A DNA stretch of 64,000 nt from Isoetes taiwanensis (GCA_021234155.1 JAJEKV010000110.1:560187-624186); one strand, 5' to 3'. Positions 33,628-46,005 are shown, counted from the stretch's first letter. Notes: a model not told the origin generated them from the sequence alone. Made by a program: numbers and translations.

Positions 33628-33785
33628 TGTTGTACATTGTGTTATTTAGTGGAGACACCCAGATGGGGCTTTTCTTGATCAGCATTGTTGTACATTGTGT
33701 TATTTAGTGGAGACACCCAGATGGGGCTTCAGCATTGTTGTACATTGTGTTATTTAGTGGAGACACCCAGATGGGGCTTTTCTTT
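33628..33785. repeat. Tandem repeat, about 50 bp unit, three copies
   Basis: The phrase TTGTACATTGTGTTATTTAG followed by TGGAGACACCCAGATGGGGC occurs three times; a fourth copy is at 32490-32540 in unit 1. Confidence 0.85.
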
Positions 33786-33927
33786 CAGTTTCTCTCTCCA
33801 TGTGAGTTGCTTGCTGGTTTTGAGAATTGAACCACACTTTGTCAATAACAGAGTTTGGTTTGTCTGTTGCATTTGAGTTGACTTACTAGATCAGACAACA
33901 ATATATTCACTCCTTTCATGTACCCCC

Positions 33928-36660
33928 TCACAAATTTGTGCATAAACGAACATACAGCAGGGCCACATGAATGACCATCAGTTTGAAGAGATGTTCTGGA
34001 AATTTTCACAACATCTGAGGTTGTAAAGCTGAAATTATTGCATCAAAAGCAATTCCAGGAACCTGCATTCAAAGTTTGTTGTCATTGTGCTACAACAGCA
34101 AAATGCAATGAGCAAGCACAACCCTCTCAATATGTCTGCTTCTGCCATGCAAGCCCGAGCTATCAAAGTGATATATCCCTGGTTTATATCTCTGTGCGAG
34201 ACACGCGCGGCTTACAATCAGAAAACAGGTCCAGTGATGTCCATCACAAGCAGGCACAAACATGTACTGGCATTTATCCAGATTCACATGTTTCCTTATT
34301 GTTTTGTAACTATTTGTGTCCTTGGACAATGTCGAGTGAAAAAGAGGGTCAAAGAAATAAAAGGGATGGCTCATTCCTTGGAGCATCAAGTAGTATTCCA
34401 TGTATCTGCAAATATATGTATATGATGGCACAATCCTGATGATCACAAATCGGATGAAAATATCACCTTAAGAAGAGAAGGATCAATTGACCATTCAACC
34501 ACTGCGTATCAGCTTCCAAAATTTTGATGTTGGTGGAGCTAATCACGATAGTTTCAGTTCCACTCAGCACCACTTCTAAATGTGTATGTGGCTTTTTAGA
34601 TAGACAGGGACTGCCGAAGCTCTATCATCTCTAGTTCTAAACACCATTCAAATATTTTAAATTGAAAAAGTACAACACATATCATAGAAAACTTTTTATT
34701 TATATTGACTTTCAAAGAGTTTTACAAGATTCATTTATGAAAATACTTGTCGAGTATTTTCATGCAGTTGCGCGACTCTTCAGAATCCCACATGTTCCAC
34801 ATTTGATTTTCCTTCACATAAGCAGACACACTTTCTGCAGCCAGAAGTCCTTCCAGCCATGGTTTGAGTTGCTCCAAAAGGAAATTAGAATCCAAGCAAC
34901 ACTATTTGGACATATCATGGTATTTGGCTGATTGGCGGTTGGCAGAACCCTTATATCTGCTGTCATCTATCAACAATGTGTTTTTCACTTGGTATTTCCA
35001 ATATTTCTGGTACACTTTGGACAGATCCTTAAGGAAAATTGGCTTATTAACCACTTTTAATTTTGTGTTGGTGCAGTCATCCTGATTCCAAATAAAAAGA
35101 AATCTGCCCTTATATTCCTGCAGCAACTTTCTCATCAACAAGTCAACATTACTCGTAGTCATGCTGGACTACAATGCAATCTCAAATTTTGAAAAATATC
35201 ATTCTAAAAGGCCTGTAATCCAGGCCTGGAAACTGCTGTCTTTTGAAGGTTCAATTTCTGGAGGGTCACTTCTGGCTCGGCCGATGCATGGATCCTCTCT
35301 TTCAAGTCATAAAACTTGCCTAAAACCCCATTAAAATCTAGAACAAGGAGAATTTCAGTTAACCTCTTGGTTTTTCTTGGTTGAGGTTGTATTGGGCTTG
35401 ATGAGCAAACTGCATCTTATTCAGGATCCGGGATTTCTTTGTCAACTTCATCACCTGCATCCGCCTGTGGCTCGTGTTCAGCAGCAAAACTTTTGTTTGG
35501 TGAAGGATCCCGTGCAGAATGAATATCAAGGGAATTAATTTCCCCCCCAAAACAGATGCACTGGGAATCTCGCAGTTGCAGTAGCATTTATCTCTGTAAC
35601 ATAATTGAAATGAGGAAGACCAAAGAAAAATACAAAAAAATAAATCATGTGTGGCATCGATACTTACTTGATACGACTGCATTCAGTTCACTATCCAAAT
35701 TTCGTTTTGGATTCTCCACGCTCTCAGCAGATGGGATTGACTTTGAAGTATCAAATGGGGTGAATTCTAGGTGCACCCGGGAGGTATTTTGCAGTCTTAT
35801 AACTGATCGAGGCATGGATAACTGTTGGATATCCTTGGTCTCAAATTTCTGCAATTCTGCAAACACTAAATCAGTAGACCTGTGACAACATCAGTAAACA
35901 TTAGTTAAGGCACTTACTTGTGTCTATTGGTTTTTGTGGTATCTCTCGAACACCAAAAGCCATGTCTCATACATAATGTGGGCACAACTGGGGCTGCAGC
36001 AGGTTCTAGAGTGTCTGTAAAACAAATCCAAAATCAATAGAGTCTGCAGACGAGAATTAAAGATGATAATATTTACCTCAAATGGTGTAATAGACATGGA
36101 ATATGATACTGGTGACTGCATTCTGCTATCACAACTGGCAACATTTTACCCTCCCATTTCAGACACTGTCCGCAAAATGGACAACCTTCATCACCCTCTT
36201 CTTCTGCCTCAGGAAGCATTGGAAGTGCAGGATCTAAAGAAGTGTCATGACCACTACGCTCAGAAAAAATCTCAAATCTTTGCATTCGAGGTTGCAGCTC
36301 CAGCAGTAAGGCTTCACATGCCTTTAGCTCAATTTCAGTTTCTTCTAGTTTCTTATTTAATTGATTCAGCCCAGGCAACACTGTACCATTTAGCTCTTCA
36401 TCCTTTAGTTCACTTACAACCCGAACACCCTCTGCTGCTTTCGGATTTGCTGTCATGAGTGATTGCCATCTGTGCAAATCAGCTCTAATTTCTGATGCTT
36501 TATGCTCCATCAACTCAATCTTTCTTTTGATATCATTTAGCCATGTCAAAAGACAAAAAGAGTGTGAAATCTGAAAATTGACAAACTTGGCATTGCAAAA
36601 GAGGGATTGGGTGTCTAAAGGCAGCTTATCTCCCATTAATAAGAAAGTTTTGTCTCCCAC
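33928..36660 (-). pseudogene. RING - FCP1-like phosphatase - Ulp1 protease multidomain gene, copy 2
   Basis: Reading the minus strand, a coiled coil (IKRKIELMEHKASEIRADLH; LNQLNKKLEETEIELKACEA) comes first. A RING-like finger follows: CPFCGQC and CSHQYHIPC near 36110-36190, then, after an intron, TCCSPSC near 35990. An FCP1-like HAD phosphatase comes next, with the nucleophile motif LLVLDFNGVLGKFY at 35311-35350, a shifted VSRPGLQAF, SSMTTSNVDLLMRKL near 35150 and NTLLIDDSRYKGSANRQS near 34960. Last is a Ulp1 domain with His (CDGHHW, 34229-34252), Asp (FDSSG, about 34150-34176) and Cys (DGHSCGPAVC, about 33961-33985). Introns with GT-AG borders are visible. Frame changes between the phosphatase halves suggest decay. 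Ulp1 removes SUMO; FCP1-like enzymes dephosphorylate RNA polymerase II tails or related targets. Carriage of all three on a repeated segment points to a mobile-element origin. Confidence 0.65.
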
Positions 36661-37076
36661 CTCTGAAGATGATGAGATAGGTGAGGATAAAATTAAGCCC
36701 TCGTTGTCTTTGGCAGATTATGTTGTAAAATCAGAGGAGAGAAGTATTTCAGCTCACAAGCTTGAAAATGCAAGATACATAGCAAATAAAAATAAAGCTG
36801 TGAGTTCTACTGGCTACCATTTCAAGTGGGGTAATCAGGCAGGAGACTAAAAATATTGCAGAACCTCTTGAAGTTGGTAACAGAGAAATCACTGTAGAAC
36901 AGCCTCAAGGCAGTGGTAAGATTGCCAGAGATTTTCAAACAAGAGGACCATATGAAGAAATAGAAGAAAACAAGGACTCTTTGACAGCTAGACTAATGTC
37001 ATTGGCTCTGGCTTCGACCATTCTCAACTTTCGGAGCAAAAATAAATCTTAACCTTGAAGAGCAAGTTGATGAGGT
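36578..37076 (+). pseudogene. Divergent coding exon next to the RING-phosphatase-Ulp1 gene, copy 2
   Basis: A plus-strand frame reads LSPTSEDDEIGEDKIKPSLS and HKLENARYIANKNKAVSSTG, shifts near 36835, and continues EPLEVGNREITVEQPQG and EENKDSLTARLMSLALAS to EEQVDE at a GTAAGT donor. The sequence is acidic and low in hydrophobic residues. Not recognised. The shift is shared with copy 3 and so predates the duplication; a further single-base loss near 37015 is specific to this copy. Confidence 0.4.
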
Positions 37077-37199
37077 AAGTTTTTTCAGATATTTTGTTTT
37101 ACAAGCTTGCAACACATCAATTTGATGGTTGCTATGACTATAACATGTGCTATTAGAAGAAGTAACGTGATGATAATAACAACCAGACATTGTACAAAG

Positions 37200-37720
37200 C
37201 TAATTCAACAAAGCACTTAAAGGACGGCTCGACCCGATCCAAATTGCCCCGCACCGATCCATAGCATGACACGTGGCATACTTTGTAAGTCCGGCGCGCG
37301 CAACAATTTTACTCGACTTCCCACTTTTTTACTAGACGTTACATCGTTTTACTCCGCGTTCTATTTTTATCCGTTGTTCTCATTGCCGTCCGCCACGCGG
37401 CACTACCGGATTGGACTTAGTCGACCTTTATGTTAGGGCAAAGGCCCATGGCTTTTTACGCCCGATCAAAGCGGGCCTCCGGCGCCGTAGCGTCGGCCTT
37501 TCCCGGCGTAAAACAGGCCAGGGGGCCTTTCCCTTATATAAAATAGCAGCTAGCACAAAATAGCAGCTATTATGTCCTACGCACATAAGCATCCACTAAA
37601 AAAACAAACTAGCGGCGGCGACTGCGGTCGCGATAAATTCTTGTCTAGACATATACTAGTAAACGTGTGCCCGGCGTTGCCGGGCTATTGTCTTAGCCTG
37701 TTTTTTTACTCGGCCTTTAA
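37200..37720. mobile_element. GC-richer non-autonomous segment with Helitron-like 3' hairpin
   Basis: Compositionally distinct from its surroundings and repeated at 41420-41832. Contains short inverted pieces (GGCAAAGGCC and GGCCTTTCCC). It ends with the hairpin GCCCGGCGTTGCCGGGC at 37669-37685, preceded by ACTAGTAAACGTGT. Plant Helitrons commonly end in such a hairpin about 10 bp before CTRR. Here the following bases are TATTGTCTTAG, so the terminal CTRR is not clean. Confidence 0.4.
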
Positions 37721-38067
37721 CGTCTATATATGTACCTTTCGATAACATCACGTGTTGATATTGGCAAGAATGGACATTATTTGCGAGACAGTTATTATTG
37801 TCTCCGAGCCAACCCTAAAGCATTGCTCATGGGACTTCAAATAAAGAAATGCTTTGATTCTACTTCTTTACCGCCACCTATTGTATCAATGGTTGTATTT
37901 AAAATGATAGTATGACTTGAGTCAAAATTAGAGCCAGAGAAGTGCAAGGCCCTTCGGCTACATATTAATTCTACAACTCCTCATATTTCCAAGACAAGAA
38001 TTTTTGGCTATGGACTTTTTAGTTCACATATAGCCTTTCTCTGTACAAAATCCCTTTACATACCAAC
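37721..38067. other. No gene seen
   Basis: Single-copy AT-rich spacer between the second and third copies of the repeated gene. Confidence 0.4.
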
Positions 38068-40865
38068 CATGCAAGCCCGAGCTATCAAAGTGATATATCC
38101 CTGGTTTATATCTCTGTGCGAGACACGCGCGGCTTACAATCAGAAAACAGGTCCAGTGATGTCCATCACAAGCAGGCACAAACATGTACTGGCATTTATC
38201 CAGATTCACATGTTTCCTTATTGTTTTGTAACTATTTGTGTCCTTGGACAATGTCGAGTGAAAAAGAGGGTCAAAGAAATAAAAGGGATGGCTCATTCCT
38301 TGGAGCATCAAGTAGTAGGGTGAAAGCATGTTAGGGTGTCCCTTAAAAAGTATTATTTAGTGACTAAAAAAGTACCTAAAAAGGTACCCAGGACTGGGTA
38401 CTGGGTACCTGTGTAATATGTCAATAAAAGGTTAACACGTCCTTGACTTTTATTTTGGACTTTTGTACTAGTTTTAATGAAAAGAAAAATGAGAAAGTAC
38501 CCAGTTCTGAAGTACCTAGTGTATGTACTTTTGCAGGTTCCAAAAGTGGTACACCCTAACATGCTTTTACCCGGTATTCCATGTATCTGCAAATATATGT
38601 ATATGATGGCACAATCCTGATCATCACAAATCAGATGAAAGTATCACCTTGAGAAGAGGAGGATCAATTGACCGTTGAACCACTGCGTATCACCTTCCAA
38701 AATTTTGATGTTGGTGGAGCTAATCACGACAGTTTCAGTTCCACTCAGCACCACTTCTAAATGTGTATGTGGCTTTTTAGATAGACAGGGACTGCCGAAG
38801 CTCTATCATCTCTAGTTCTAAACACACACGAGAACATTTGCTCACAATCCATTCAAATATTTTAAATTGAAAAAGTACAACACATATCATAGAAAACTTT
38901 TTATTTATATTGACTTTCAAAGAGTTTTACAAGATGCATTTATGAAAATACTTGTCGAGTATTTTCATGCAGTTGCGCGACTCTTCAGAATCCCACATGT
39001 TCCACATTTGATTTTCCTTGACATAAGCAGGCACACTTTCTGCAGCCAGAAGTCCTTCCAGCCATGGTTTGAGTTGCTCCAAAAGGAAATTAGAATCCAA
39101 GCAACACTATTTGGACATATCATGGTATTTGGCTGATTGGCGGTTGGCAGAACCCTTATATCTGCTGTCATCTATCAACAATGTGTTTTTCACTTGGTAT
39201 TTCCAGTATTTCTGGTACACTTTGGACAGATCCTTAAGGAAAATTGGCTTATTAACCACTTTTAATTTTGTGTTGGTGCAGCCATCCTGATTCCAAATAA
39301 AAAGAAATCTGCCCTTATATTCCTGCAGCAACTTTCTCATCAACAAGTCAACATTACTCGTAGTCATGCTGGACTACAATGCAATCTCAAATTTTGAAAA
39401 ATACCATTCTAAGAACGCCTGTAATCCAGGCCTGGAAACTGCTGTCTTTTGAAGGTTCAATTTCTGGAGGGTCACTTCTGGCTCGGCCGATGCATGGATC
39501 CTCTCTTTCAAGTCATAAAACTTGCCTAAAACCCCATTAAAATCTAGAACAAGGAGAATTTCAGTTAACCTCTTGGTTTTTCTTGGTTGAGGTTGTATTG
39601 GGCTTGATGAGCAAACTGCATCTTATTCAGGATCCGGGGTTTCTTTGTCAACTTCATCACCTGCATCCGCCTGTGGCTCATGTTCAGCAGCAAAACTTTT
39701 GTTTGGTGAAGGATCCCGTGCAGAATGAATACCAAGGGAATTAATTTCCCCCCCAAAACAGATGCACTGGGAATCTCGCAGTTGCAGTAGCATTTATCTC
39801 TGTAACATAATTGAAATGAGGAAGACCAAAGAAAAATACAAAAAAATAAATCATGTGTGGCATCGATACTTACTTGATAATGAACATTCATTCACTATCC
39901 AAATTTCGTTTTGGATTCTCCACGCCTCGGCCAGATGGGATTGACTTTGAAGTATCAAATGGGGTGAATTCTAGGTGCACCCGGGAGGTATTTTGCAGTC
40001 TTATAACTGATCGAGGCATGGATAACTGTTGGATATCCTTGGTCTCAAATTTACGCAATTCTGCAAACACTAAATCGAGAGACTGTGACAACATCGAAGA
40101 AACATTAGTTAAGGCACTTACTTGTGTCTATTGGTTTTTGTGGTATCTCTCGAACACCAAAAGCCATGTCTCAGACATAATGTGGGCACAACTAGGGCTG
40201 CAGCAGGTTCTAGAGTGTCTGTAAAACAAATCCAAAATCAATAGAGTCTGCAGACGAGAATTAAAGATGATAATATTTACCTCAAATGGTGTAATAGACA
40301 TGGAATATGATACTGGTGACTGCATTCTGCTATCACAACTGGCAACATTTTACCCTCCCATTTCAGACACTGTCCGCAAAATGGACAACCTTCATCACCC
40401 TCTTCTTCTGCCTCAGGAAGCATTGGAAGTGCAGGATCTAAAGAAGTGTCATGACCACTACGCTCAGAAAAAATCTCAAATCTTTGCATTCGAGGTTGCA
40501 GCTCCAGCAGTAAGGCTTCACATGCCTTTAGCTCAATTTCAGTTTCTTCTAGTTTCTTATTTAATTGATTCAGCCCAGGCAACACTGTACCATTTAGCTC
40601 TTCATCCTTTAGTTCACTTACAACCCGAACACCCTCTGGCGCTTTGGTTCTTTGTCATGAGTGATTGCCATCTGTGCAAATCAGCTCTAATTTCTGATGC
40701 TTTATGCTCCATCAACTCAATCTTTCTTTTGATATCATTTTATAGCCATGTCAAAAGACAAAAAGAGTGTGAAATCTGAAAATTGACAAACTTGGCATTG
40801 CAAAAGAGGGATTGGGTGTCTAAAGGCAGCTTATCTCCCATTAATAAGAAAGTTTTGTCTCCCAC
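38068..40865 (-). pseudogene. RING - FCP1-like phosphatase - Ulp1 gene, copy 3
   Basis: Nearly identical to 34147-36660 over the shared length, in the same order and orientation. The left end starts inside the Ulp1 domain: the catalytic Cys segment and the end of the gene are missing, while the His and Asp segments (about 38080-38170) remain. The MITE at 38318-38573 interrupts it. The RING finger (about 40310-40395) and phosphatase (about 39107-39555, LLVLDFNGV at the far side) are retained. Relative to copy 2 it has small changes near 39880 and 40640. It cannot encode a working protease because the Cys box is lost. Confidence 0.65.
38318..38573. mobile_element. MITE (256 bp) inserted in copy 3
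   Basis: Terminal inverted repeats of 22 bp with one mismatch begin GGGTGAAAGCATGTTAGG at 38318 and end CCTAACATGCTTTTACCC at 38572. GTA stands on both sides (38315-38317 and 38574-38576), with one extra G inside the right border. Copies 1 and 2 give the uninterrupted site (AGTAGTATTCCATG). A 3 bp duplication and GGG-type ends fit a PIF/Harbinger-like MITE, though the usual TWA target is not present. Confidence 0.85.
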
Positions 40866-41288
40866 CTCTGAAGATGATGAGATAGGTGAGGATAAAATTA
40901 AGCCCTCGTTGTCTTTGGCAGATTATGTTGTAAAATCAGAGGAGAGAAGTATTTCAGCTCACAAGCTTGAAAATGCAAGATACATAGCAAATAAAAATAA
41001 AGCTGTGAGTTCTACTGGCTACCATTTCAAGTGGGGTAATCAGGCAGGAGACTAAAAATATTGCAGAACCTCTTGAAGTTGGTAACAGAGAAATCACTGT
41101 AGAACAGCCTCAAGGCAGTGGTAAGATTGCCAGAGATATAAATTTTCAAACAAGAGGACCATATGAAGAAATAGAAGAAAACAAGGACTCTTTGACAGCT
41201 AGACTAATGTCATTGGCTCTGGCTTCGGACCATTCTCAACTTTCGGAGCAAAAAATAAATCTTAACCTTGAAGAGCAAGTTGATGAGG
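40783..41288 (+). pseudogene. Divergent coding exon, copy 3
   Basis: Same as 36578-37076, with the full GKIARDINFQTRGPYEEIEE segment and the same GTAAGT donor at about 41287. The two copies share the frame change after HFKWGNQ. Confidence 0.4.
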
Positions 41289-41419
41289 TAAGTTTTTTCA
41301 GATATTTTGTTTTACAAGCTTGCAACACATCAATTTGATGGTTGCTATGACTATAACATGTGCTATTAGAAGAAGTAACGTGATGATAATAACAACCAGA
41401 CATTGTACAAAGCTAATTC

Positions 41420-41832
41420 AACAAAGCACTTAAAGGACGGCTCGACCCGATCCAGCCGTCTGCACCAGTCATAGCATGACACGTGGCATACTTTGTAAGT
41501 CTGAAAGCGCGCAACAATTTTACTCGACTTCCCACTTTTTTTACTAGACGTTACATCGTTTTTTACTCCGCGTTCTGTTTTTTTATCTGTTGTTCTGCTG
41601 TCGTCCGCCACGTGGCACGGCTGGATTGGACTTAGTCGACCTTTATGTTAGGGCAAAGGCCCCCTGGCCTGTTTTCTGCCCAGTCAAGCAGGCCTCCGCG
41701 CTCTACGCGTCAGCCAGCTTTCCCGGGCAGAAAACAGGCCAGGGGGCCTTTCCCTTATACAAAACAGCAGCTAGCACAAAATAGCAAATATACATAAGCA
41801 TCCACTAAAAAAACAAACTAGCGGCGGCGTAT
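41420..41832. mobile_element. GC-richer non-autonomous segment, second copy, 3' end missing
   Basis: Parallels 37200-37620, starting GGACGGCTCGACCCGATCC and ending at GCGGCGGCG. The Helitron-like hairpin of the first copy is absent, so homology stops just before it. Confidence 0.5.
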
Positions 41833-44800
41833 ATAATGCGTTTCTTATTTTCCATTGTTTTTGTCCCCCTCTATTTTTTCCGCGCCGCAATCTACTTTAA
41901 TGTTTTGATGCCACGTATTTTTCAGAACCATCTTCTCCGTCGACGCTGCGAATGCAGTCTCCTCCGCTTGATGGCATGTGTAGATTAGGGATGAAGCCTG
42001 CTGGAATGGCTTTCTAGAGCATTTCTCTTTTTGAAGGGTACCGCATAGCACAGCCGCTGTTTCGCATCTCTTCCAGGTGCGGCAATTAGTGTTTCAAAGA
42101 ATTTGATTTGAAGGCAATGTTTTCGGTACTCAGCCGTTAGTAGTATAGAGTACGGGTGGAGCAGACGCTGCCTGCAGTTTCTTAGTTTCTAATAGTTGAT
42201 CCTAAGTTTCCTTAAAACTTAAAAATCCTTTGATGGCGATGGCGAACGAGATCGTTCTGGGCCACATTCATGGCAAGCCCCATTTTTTCTGTATTTCCGT
42301 TTGTCCTTTATCTTCTTCCTGAGGAGCATTTTTGCGCAGCTTTAGTTAAAGATTGCCTGCAATCCTTGATGTCGGGGATCAACGGACGAACTTCATGGGT
42401 TAGCACTTTACTGTTTAGATTACTACGATTTGTACACAGCTCTCTTTCAAGCGTATTTGAAAACTCCGGCTTGCGAACAGAATTTGTAAGTTTCCATGGA
42501 CTGAATGTTCTGTTAAAAGTATCCAGGTACATGTGATCTAAGCAGCCCAAAACTGTATATCCACAGTTCTATGAGGTTACTAGTGAAAAAATATGAAGCC
42601 AACGTCGTCTGCCATGGATAATGCTTCTTCTAGTTTGCCGGATTTGGAATGCAAATAAAAAATTTGCATGCCTCCCTTATCTTCCATAATCCATCTTCAG
42701 TTTTCTGTTATAAATGGCATGAACATAGTTTTCGTAGCAGGTTGATCAACCTCAACATCTCTGCTGGATGGCGGACCTCCATTGTTTTTGACCAGCCTTG
42801 CAATCTTTCTTTAGCATGTTCGACATCCGTGACTGACCTCTTTCTGATTCTGTATATGGCATTTGCCGTTTCTAAAGCATTGACAGGGGTTTTTGCAAAT
42901 AGGTAAAAGAATTTCTTCCTGCTTTATGCAAATGTTTCAGGATTCTCCTTTTTAGCTTTCAACTTTTGTTGGGGTGCATACAACAGAACTTTTTCCTATG
43001 TCACAGCCTTTATTCTTGAAATAGATACCTTTGTCAGGCCATCACTGGAAGATCTGTTACTTTGCAGCCTCAGTTTTGTCAGCTGCTCGAGTCGTGATTG
43101 ATGTAATTTAATGCGTTTGGTTTTTTCTTTAGGTTAGCATCAACAACATGCGCTAGGATGAGTTGTGACGATGGTTCTCTGCTAAGGAAGATCAAAGGGC
43201 GCATCTGAGAACAATCTTCTCGAATTTTCTTGTTTGTGACCCAAGATCAGGAAAAATTCAAGGATTTGGATGCCAAATTCCTCTGCCCAATTTGTTTATA
43301 GGTGAGCTTCTGCATTTCGGCAATTTTTGTTCTTGATTTTGTTCCTGCTTTGCATCCTTTGCATAACATATTTCTCAAAAATCTTCGTCTCTGGCTGATT
43401 TCATTCAGTTTTGAGCATTTGGGTGCATTGTTTTTTAGAAGATTATGACTCTTTCCATTTTATGCATATTTTAGCATTTGGGTGCATTGTTTTTCAAATG
43501 TTTGACTCTTTCCATTTTATGCATTGACTTCCTTATTATCTCAGAGCTGTTAAAAATATGCAGGAAGTAGCAGATCTTTAGCACATGGCGAAGACAGATC
43601 CATTGATCAACCCTGGCACTGGCTAATATCTAAAGCGACATCATTTTTAGGCACTTTAAGTTATTCATCAGCACTTTACATTTGATATTTCAGGTAGACT
43701 GTAGAGAGAAAAGATTCACTGCTCTGTTTTGGATTGCAAGAATTCGAATCTTCCTCCAGCTATGGCAATAGCCTGATTAGACCACCTATGGCACATATTT
43801 TGTCTGATCGAATGGTTGCAGATTCAAAACATTGGCTTTCTACCTCCTCCGGCTTCCCAAGCTTTTACCAATGCTTCCCCTTTTTGCTGCCTACTCTTAT
43901 TTCTTTTAATAAAGGTTTGTCTTTTTCAAGACCCTGTTCCATTCTACCCGCTTTTTTTCTTCTTTTTATAATCTTTTCCACCAGTGGAATTCTATAGAGG
44001 CAGTCAAAATAAAGGAATGACGTCTAATAATAACATTCTGGCATGGATAGGTTGATCTCCACCTGCGCCTGAAAGCAAGCTATCTAAATAGCCAATTTGC
44101 ATATAAGTTTCTCCATAAATTTGCAGGTTTATTAGTTATCTGAACTTTATTCAATCTTCTAAATATAGTAAATTGACATTTGAGGCCATTTCATATTTTG
44201 TGTTTTGTTTTTTCTATTTTCATTTGCTCCAATTACTATATGTTGTATTGCCAATCGAATCTGTAAACTATGTGCCAGTTTTACCACTACCTGGTCCTGA
44301 TCCTGAGCTACCGTTAGACTACAAATCCGTTTTGTGACTCATTATGATATCTATTCTAACAAGAGTTGGCATTATATGGACTGTTGACTACCCTGTGAAT
44401 CGTTATGATATCTTCCAGCATTGACCCAGTTACCAACTACAACTAATACGCAAAGAAAAGTCAAATTCAATTTTTTCTCAGTGTTTGTTTAGTGCCAATG
44501 TAGAAGTGTCGAAGACACAGAAACAGTGTATTAGGAATAGTTATTATGGCAATTGAAACTTGCATGAATTATTGGATTGGCTTGAAATCGCATTTCTTTA
44601 AATTGTGCAAGGAAATATGCCTGGGTGGAAGGTAGTAACTCAATGTGGTTATTTCAATGCATGCAGTCCAAATCCACTAGTAGTGCATGTTTGTTTTTTT
44701 ACCTCTGAGTCGTTTTCAAACGACATTTGGCAAATAATCGTGTTATCTTTATGATCAAAGAGCCTAAGATTGATCTGCACAATGAAGTGTATAATGATCT

Positions 44801-46005
44801 TTGTATAGAATGCTCACAGCCATAAAGAATGTTGTGGTTAGGATCCTAAGACTGATATGCACAGTTATGTCTGCATACATCTTTGAACTTAGGATTAATG
44901 GTTCTGTTCTAGATCTTATATTTGTCTTGAAGAGATTGCAATTAGTTTCTAGAAGAAATGAGAATGGCCTATTTTTAGAATTCAGTTATGTGTTTTGAAG
45001 GCGTTTAGAGTACAAAATATAATTTTATGTTTGACTTCTGTTCCTTTCAATTTCTAGGGTTAATGATCTTTTGTTTGCACAATCCATAGGTTAGAATTGA
45101 GATCGAAGTGTTTGATAACTGGGTGAACATTGGTTTTGTGTTGTTCTGACTGTGAACAACAAACTATTTGCACACCCAGGATGCCATAGTGGCCATGAGA
45201 ATCGTATTCTACATAACTTAACTTGTGTGCCCCATTTTGCAAGCCCATAGCTGAGGCCCATTTTACAAAATGGGAGGTTTAAGCCCCATTTTGCAAGCCC
45301 ATAGCTGAGATAATTTTTGACTTGATACAAAAATCTACTTTGCCATGAGTTGGGTAAGAGAAATGTTCGCAGCGGCCTTGGCCGCCACGATAAATTTCTT
45401 GTAGAGATAATACATATGAAGAATCGTATCTATATACGATAAGGATTTTCAATTGTTTGAGGAAGTATTGGTATGGGTCTAACGTATGTTGCTGAGCTGG
45501 ATTACGATGAAGGAGTAGTAGCTCTCGCATGTGAATAGAAGAGCCGCCTCTGTCTGTTGGAGCAGGATATGTTGTAAGCGTGGGCACCATCCATTTTTTA
45601 TATATTTTTTTTGCTCTATTTTCTTGCCTCTTATCAAGCTTCCGGTGAAACACAGAGGTTCAATTCCGATGAGCTTGGTTTGTTTTGATATTCATCACAT
45701 TTTTTGTTTGCCGTGAATAGAAACAAGAAATTTAATGCTGATTGACAACCATTGAATGAGAATTTTTTGTCTGCATTGTCTTGATGGGGTCAGAACATGG
45801 CTGTTTGACCCCATCTTCATTTGAAGGGAAGGGCCCAGGTCAGGAAGCCTCATATGTGATACTAGTATACTACTCCTCATGAAATTCCGTAAATTAATGG
45901 CTGAAAAAATTTTAAATATACCCCAAACGATAAATGGAACATGCCACAAATTATTATATACTTTGTTCAATACAAGTAAAAATGAATATTGTCCAATACG
46001 TGTTT
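41833..46005. other. Long region without a recognised gene
   Basis: AT-rich with short ORFs only. Small tandem duplications occur at about 43414-43535 (70 bp unit, TTTGGGTGCATTG) and 45230-45310 (GCCCATAGCTGAG). A GC hairpin (GCGGCC-TT-GGCCGC) lies near 45373, followed by CGATAAATTTCTTGT, which resembles sequence at 37629-37645. A possible short exon starting MAMANEIVLGHIHGK lies at 42234-42280, with nothing supporting it. Confidence 0.5.

Larger units (their letters stand above)
32614..33832 (+). mobile_element. Non-coding element, unit 2, shortened and full of minisatellites
   Basis: Shares both ends with 28660-32587 but is about 1.2 kb long. Its interior is largely tandem repeats (see separate entries) plus about 320 bp of single-copy sequence (33306-33627). 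The shared termini make it a deletion derivative or a related non-autonomous copy. Confidence 0.5.

Noticed and set aside
28660-33832. 28660-28810 and 32614-32765 as start points of LTRs of a single retrotransposon
   Set aside because: The element end sequence occurs only 26 bp before the second start, and no primer-binding site, polypurine tract or coding domain is visible. Kept as a paired element of unknown class.
42234-42536. Possible host gene starting MAMANEIVLGHIHGK with following frames
   Set aside because: The frame stops soon, no family is recognised and splice sites are not convincing.
45279-45653. 124-codon minus-strand frame
   Set aside because: No domain, no homolog recalled, and low-complexity neighbours.
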